Of a DNA stretch of 8,702 nt, positions 5,608-8,702 are shown piece by piece (positions within the stretch are counted from its first letter, which is position 1; every line of letters begins with the position of its first letter). Under the pieces are notes generated by a model. It saw only the letters and a list, made by a program, of their open reading frames with translations. It was not told where the DNA came from and ran no database searches. Made by a program: the position numbers and the translations under genes. The stretch lies in assembly GCA_019313505.1 (NCBI GenBank), contig JAFDBA010000085.1, positions 1-8,702 on the forward strand, in the 5' to 3' direction. The DNA comes from Deltaproteobacteria bacterium. GTDB lineage: Bacteria; Desulfobacterota; Desulfobacteria; Desulfobacterales; UBA11574.

Positions 5608-6960
5608 TTACTTTCCGAGAGTTATCTTTACTATATCAGCTAATTGTCGGCAGTACTTGCGGGTTTCATCTATGGTGGGCCCTTCTACCATTGTCCTGCA
5701 TATCGACTGTGTGCCGGAATAACGTACAACCACCCTTCCCTTTTCCCCCAGTTTTTTCTCAACTGATTCGATTGCATCTTTAATGGCCGGAACATTTTCA
5801 AGGTCTGGTTTGCGTTCAACGTCCACGTTCATGAGGACCTGTGGAAATACCTTCATTATTTTACAAAGTTCGGACAGGGGTTTTGATTCCTCTTCCATGG
5901 CTTCAATCAGTCTTAAGGCAGTTAGAATTCCATCACCGGTTGTATGGTGATCTAAAAAGATCATGTGGCCTGAATCTTCGCCCCCAAGAACAGCCCCTGA
6001 AGAAATCATTCTTTCCATAACATAGCGATCACCAACCTTTGCCGTTATATGTTTTATGCCCATTTCTTTTAAGGCTTTTCCAAGCCCCATGTTACTCATG
6101 ACCGTGCTGACCACCTGATTGTCTTTAAGAAGCCCTTTTTTTTTCATGAACTTTGCACAAACTGCCAGTACCTGGTCACCGGTTTTAACAGACCCTTTTT
6201 CATCCACAGCAATTAGCCTGTCACCGTCCCCATCAAAGGCGAGGCCGATATCGGCCCCATTTTTAACGACACTTTTTTTCAGGTTCTCAGTATGTTGGGA
6301 CCCACATTTATCATTAATATTCTTACCGTCGGGGTTAATATAAAGTGCTTTAACTTTTGCGCCAAGTTCGGTAAATATTGCAGGGGCAACTTCAAACGTT
6401 GCGCCGTTTGAACAATCAATGACGATCTTTATGTCTTTGAAGTGATAATTCTCCGATACTGTACGTTTCAGGAAATTTCCGTAAGCGCGGCCGGCATCAG
6501 CTATTTCATAAACACGGCCGGTATCCCGCACCAATTTGGGCGATGAATCAATGTCATTATTAAACACAAGCTGTTCAATTTCATCTTCTTTCTCATCAGA
6601 AAGCTTATAACCGTCACCTTTAAAGATTTTTATTCCGTTGTCGTAATAAGGATTGTGGGATGCGGAAATCACAATGCCGGCATTTGCACCTGTTGAAGAC
6701 GTCATAAAAGCGACACCGGGCGTAGGAAGGATTCCAGCAAGATATGCATCGACACCCGTGGAGCAAATCCCGGAGATCAGAGCGTGTTCCAGCATATCTC
6801 CGGAAATACGGGTATCCTTACCGATAACAATTTTTGATCGCTTATAATCATTTTTGAAAATCGCCGCAACAGCCCTTCCGATGCTTACGGCCATTTCAGG
6901 GGTCATCGGATATTGGTTGGCAACACCCCGTATTCCATCTGTGCCAAACAATTCACCCAT
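5608..6960 (-). CDS. glmM: Phosphoglucosamine mutase
   Basis: Interconverts glucosamine-6-phosphate and glucosamine-1-phosphate in the cytoplasm, on the route to UDP-GlcNAc for peptidoglycan and lipid A. The 450-residue protein (family about 445-450) has all four functional segments. These are GTDGIRG (6-12), the phosphoserine loop GIVISASHNPYYDNGIKIF (95-113) with Ser101, the metal loop DGDGDR (243-248), and the sugar loop GGEDSGH; the C-terminal phosphate-binding loop reads RYSGTQSICR. That last loop departs from the common R-x-SGTEP form (Gln for Glu, Ser for Pro) but keeps its two Arg, Ser and Thr. The start at 6960 is preferred over ATG 6966 because AAAGGA ends 7 nt before it and only 1 nt before the other. 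It lies downstream of and in the same direction as the GlmU-like gene, across a 272-bp gap with a large inverted repeat. Confidence 0.97.
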   Translation of the reverse strand: MGELFGTDGIRGVANQYPMTPEMAVSIGRAVAAIFKNDYKRSKIVIGKDTRISGDMLEHALISGICSTGVDAYLAGILPTPGVAFMTSSTGANAGIVISASHNPYYDNGIKIFKGDGYKLSDEKEDEIEQLVFNNDIDSSPKLVRDTGRVYEIADAGRAYGNFLKRTVSENYHFKDIKIVIDCSNGATFEVAPAIFTELGAKVKALYINPDGKNINDKCGSQHTENLKKSVVKNGADIGLAFDGDGDRLIAVDEKGSVKTGDQVLAVCAKFMKKKGLLKDNQVVSTVMSNMGLGKALKEMGIKHITAKVGDRYVMERMISSGAVLGGEDSGHMIFLDHHTTGDGILTALRLIEAMEEESKPLSELCKIMKVFPQVLMNVDVERKPDLENVPAIKDAIESVEKKLGEKGRVVVRYSGTQSICRTMVEGPTIDETRKYCRQLADIVKITLGK

Positions 6961-6967
6961 AATCATA

Positions 6968-6973
6968 TCCTTT
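6968..6973 (-). promoter_or_regulatory. Ribosome binding site deciding the glmM start
   Basis: The minus strand reads AAAGGA, 7 nt before ATG at 6960 and 1 nt before ATG at 6966, so the downstream ATG is the workable start. Confidence 0.8.
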
Positions 6974-6993
6974 AATAATATTTATATATCTTT

Positions 6994-7005
6994 TAGTAAT
7001 TACTA
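6994..7005. promoter_or_regulatory. Perfect 12-bp palindrome upstream of glmM
   Basis: TAGTAATTACTA, centred about 40 bp before the glmM start in an AT-rich tract with several TATATA words. It could be an operator or part of the promoter region. AT-rich palindromes of this length can arise by chance. Confidence 0.3.
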
Positions 7006-7073
7006 TATATTCCTTATGAAAAGAAGTGGCAAATATTTTATGTCAAAAAATTTATCCAAGCTAATTAAGTGTG

Positions 7074-7216
7074 AAGTGTCTAAAGTGATCTAAAGTGCCT
7101 ATGTCTGGTTAGCCGGTTAACCGGTCAGCCCGTTGTCCGGTATTAAATTACGGGCTAACGGGCATAACGGGCCAACGGGCACAACCTTTTTTAACTTTAG
7201 TTCACTTTAGTCACTT
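7074..7216. repeat. Nested inverted repeat with 10-bp outer and 8-bp inner periodicity
   Basis: Outer arms are 24 nt: 7074-7097 (AAGTGT, CTAAAGTGAT, CTAAAGTG) pairs with the reverse complement of 7193-7216, with 21 of 24 positions identical; each arm is built from about 10-bp CTAAAGTGA units. Inside, 7105-7144 is five consecutive 8-bp units (CTGGTTAG, CCGGTTAA, CCGGTCAG, CCCGTTGT, CCGGTATT). 7150-7182 holds four inverted units (ACGGGCTA, ACGGGCAT, ACGGGCCA, ACGGGCAC) with one extra base at 7166. AAATT at 7145-7149 forms the turn. The inner part is much more GC-rich than its surroundings. It sits between the LbH gene and glmM and could fold into a long cruciform or hairpin. No ORF lies inside. 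Confidence 0.9.
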
Positions 7217-7221
7217 TTCCG

Positions 7222-7242
7222 GTTTGTCCGGATTAGACAAAC
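7222..7242 (-). terminator. Hairpin straddling the LbH-gene stop codon
   Basis: A perfect 7-bp inverted repeat, GTTTGTC (7222-7228) and GACAAAC (7236-7242), with a 7-nt loop that contains the TAA stop (7235-7233). No U-run follows on the minus strand, so it is not a classical intrinsic terminator. It may protect the 3' end or act with the large inverted repeat directly downstream. Confidence 0.35.
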
Positions 7243-8495
7243 GATGGCATAATCTTTAGTGCTCCAGCAGTAATGTGATCAACAATTCCTTGAAGCCAAG
7301 CGGTTCCTGCTTTTGTGTCTTTAATTGACAGTCCTTTGATCACTGAAATGTAATCTTTGCCTGATGTTTTAATGCCGAGATCGAGTTTTCCCAGAAAAAT
7401 ATCTTTTGATTCCATGTTTTCTTCCCCATAGCGCTGAGATTTAAAATATTCTTCCAGTTCAGTCCACCTTTTATAAAGCTCAATCTTCTGCTGAACCACG
7501 AAGTGTGATTTATTATCTTTTGCATGGAGTTGATAGGCTGTCGCAGAATCAGACATCTTTCGACTCAGGCCATTTAATCTGTATATTCTTTCATCAATTG
7601 CCATTTCAAGCTTTTCTTTAAGGCCGTCAAAAAGAGGCTTCGGGAAATCATCTGATATAAATTGTGAACGTACATTAGTATACCAGTGATCGAGAGCGAT
7701 AAGGTTTGCAATATAAATAATGTTATTAACCATTAACCGTTTGATGTTATAATATACTCCAGGCGCAAACGGCATACTTCCACCCTTGGCCATGTTCCCG
7801 ATAAGCAGACGTTCAGGCCTTAATTCATCCTTTCGAAATATTGAACCGGCGGCGATGACGGTACCGAACTCCAGGCGGCACGGACCCACGAGACCCCCCT
7901 GCCCTCCTAAAAATATCGGGCGCTGATTCAGCATAACCCCTCTGGGCACATCGCCAATTAAAGACGGGGTGGCCTTGTCCTGATTGGGGGTATAGTTAAA
8001 GTGAATGTAAGAACTTCCAACTTCACTGTGGTTTTTCCGGTTTGTACCGCCGGACATTAAGCAATCACAGAAATTGATAATACTCCCCAGAGTCACAAAA
8101 GGGAAAAGAATGGTCTGTTTCAGGCCGACAGTGTGGGCAACTTTTGATTCTTCTTCAAGGATTGTCCCCTCCCGAATATTGGAACCTGAACCCATACTCG
8201 CTTTTTTTAAAAAAACGGCATCCTTGAAAAAGCCCCCTTTAAGTTCAACCTGAGGTCCAACCTGACAGTTTTCAATGGTAACAGGACTTTCATACCCTAT
8301 CTTTGTACCTCGTAAAATAAGGGTCGAACTTCCGTACAGCTTGCAACCCGCATGAATCACAACTCCATCACCGGAAATTCTATCCCTGTCAACTTCAGGA
8401 CCAATCTCAATACTTTGAGGATTGGGAATCTTAACACCTTTTTGCAGCAATTTTTCAATTCTTAAAAAGTTTCTATCTTTCATGCCAGATCTCAT
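7233..8495 (-). CDS. GlmU-like left-handed beta-helix (hexapeptide) protein lacking the pyrophosphorylase domain
   Basis: A 420-residue protein with no signal peptide. Residues about 40-225 consist of irregular hexapeptide turns typical of left-handed beta-helix acyltransferases. Its stretch from LGSIINFC to IAAGSIFRKD (136-223) parallels the E. coli GlmU acetyltransferase core: NHSEVG (155-160) against GHLTYLGD, which puts His156 at catalytic His363; FNYTPNQDKAT (166-176) against CNYDGANKHKT; and VIAAGS against TIAAGT. The lysine pair of GlmU (MKKA) appears as FCDC. GlmU's N-terminal nucleotidyltransferase domain is absent; residues 1-40 are just a short helix and linker. Residues about 225-350 are mainly helical (RLMVNNIIYIANLIALDHW; QQKIELYKRWTELEEYF), and the tail to 420 is unrecognised. 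Cotranscription with glmM suggests a sugar acyltransferase or UDP-GlcNAc-pathway role, which is an inference. Neither start (8495 or Met5 at 8483) has a strong ribosome site. Confidence 0.8.
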   Translation of the reverse strand: MRSGMKDRNFLRIEKLLQKGVKIPNPQSIEIGPEVDRDRISGDGVVIHAGCKLYGSSTLILRGTKIGYESPVTIENCQVGPQVELKGGFFKDAVFLKKASMGSGSNIREGTILEEESKVAHTVGLKQTILFPFVTLGSIINFCDCLMSGGTNRKNHSEVGSSYIHFNYTPNQDKATPSLIGDVPRGVMLNQRPIFLGGQGGLVGPCRLEFGTVIAAGSIFRKDELRPERLLIGNMAKGGSMPFAPGVYYNIKRLMVNNIIYIANLIALDHWYTNVRSQFISDDFPKPLFDGLKEKLEMAIDERIYRLNGLSRKMSDSATAYQLHAKDNKSHFVVQQKIELYKRWTELEEYFKSQRYGEENMESKDIFLGKLDLGIKTSGKDYISVIKGLSIKDTKAGTAWLQGIVDHITAGALKIMPSFV

Positions 8496-8523
8496 ATTTT
8501 ATTATACCTAAGTAACAACACAC

Positions 8524-8552
8524 ATTTAAATTAATTTTAACAATTCTGTCAA
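8524..8552 (-). promoter_or_regulatory. Candidate promoter of the LbH gene (and possibly glmM)
   Basis: The minus strand has a perfect -35 TTGACA (8552-8547), a 17-nt spacer, and -10 TTAAAT (8529-8524, 4/6 match). Transcription would start near 8517, about 22 nt before ATG 8495 or 34 nt before ATG 8483. The architecture copies the proposed xseA promoter. A second TATAAT (8506-8501) lacks a matching -35. Confidence 0.5.
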
Positions 8553-8600
8553 TAAGATTACCATCTAACCAGCAAAAATTACCTTTCAAAACAGTATCGT

Positions 8601-8648
8601 TATTAAAAATAAAAAGCCGTGTCATACGAAATAGATTATCACGGCTTT
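8601..8648 (-). terminator. Intrinsic terminator for a gene lying to the right
   Basis: A perfect 9-bp stem AAAGCCGTG (8613-8621) / CACGGCTTT (8640-8648) with an 18-nt loop. On the minus strand the stem runs into TTTTTATTTTTAATA, a good U-rich tail. On the plus strand the tail is poorer (AGCAGGCTTTTATTT). It therefore most likely ends a minus-strand transcript from beyond 8702, insulating the LbH promoter. Confidence 0.7.
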
Positions 8649-8702
8649 AGCAGGCTTTTATTTAAAGTAAAAAGTTTTAATTTTAAATTTTAATCATCTT
8701 TC

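Larger units (their letters stand above)
8496..8702. other. Upstream region of the LbH gene
   Basis: An AT-rich 207 bp with a promoter for the LbH gene (8524-8552) and a terminator hairpin (8613-8648). The last bases, read on the minus strand, give AAA GAT GAT TAA (8701-8690), which could be the end of a gene entering from the right; one codon triplet set is too little to call it. Confidence 0.5.

Noticed and set aside
6854..7093. 79-residue plus-strand reading frame across the glmM start region
   Set aside because: Its first part is antisense to the conserved glmM N-terminus and the rest is AT-rich promoter sequence; no ribosome site was seen.
7074..7216. Insertion sequence or MITE with target duplication
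   Set aside because: The inverted arms could be read as terminal repeats, but no direct target duplication was found at the ends and the arms are arrays of short words, so mobility cannot be claimed.

Overview
The window looks like a chromosomal stretch from a moderately AT-rich Gram-negative bacterium, most plausibly a Desulfobacterota/deltaproteobacterial sulfate-reducer type. That placement is inferred from the xseA-xseB-ispA-dxs gene order, the family resemblance of the proteins and the style of the intergenic repeats; no rRNA or other phylogenetic marker is present to prove it. Almost all coding sequence is housekeeping, and there is no phage, transposase, CRISPR array, tRNA or rRNA.

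Positions 1-3726 (minus strand) hold a compact operon read in the order xseA, xseB, ispA, dxs. It encodes both subunits of exonuclease VII, a farnesyl-diphosphate-synthase-type prenyltransferase and DXP synthase; dxs runs off the left edge. Junctions are 4 nt (xseA/xseB), an 8-nt overlap (xseB/ispA) and 14 nt (ispA/dxs, with a TTG start), which suggests translational coupling. Dxs feeds the MEP pathway that supplies the IPP and DMAPP used by IspA. A 443-bp non-coding leader upstream of xseA (3727-4169) has a likely promoter, two perfect palindromes and, at its far end, a candidate structured RNA.

Positions 4170-5306 hold a divergent pair. A small conserved-looking protein of unknown function (88 aa, minus strand) faces a YbhL-like seven-helix Bax-inhibitor-1 family membrane protein (plus strand). 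The 168 bp between them can be read as back-to-back promoters sharing one palindromic -35 box.

Positions 5307-5607, between the convergent ends of the BI-1 gene and glmM, are filled by tandem copies of a ~120-bp hairpin-forming repeat.

Positions 5608-8495 (minus strand) hold two genes in the order LbH protein, then glmM. GlmM makes glucosamine-1-phosphate. The gene upstream encodes a 420-residue protein that resembles the left-handed beta-helix acetyltransferase half of GlmU but has no pyrophosphorylase domain and carries a long helical C-terminal extension. Adjacency suggests a linked role in amino-sugar metabolism. Between them lies a striking nested inverted repeat (7074-7216) built from 10-bp outer units and 8-bp inner units. 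The right end (8496-8702) has a promoter for the LbH gene and a terminator for an unseen gene entering from the right.

The most unusual material is intergenic: three gaps carry three different families of short-period palindromic repeats. The least characterised proteins are the GlmU-like beta-helix protein and the 88-aa protein.
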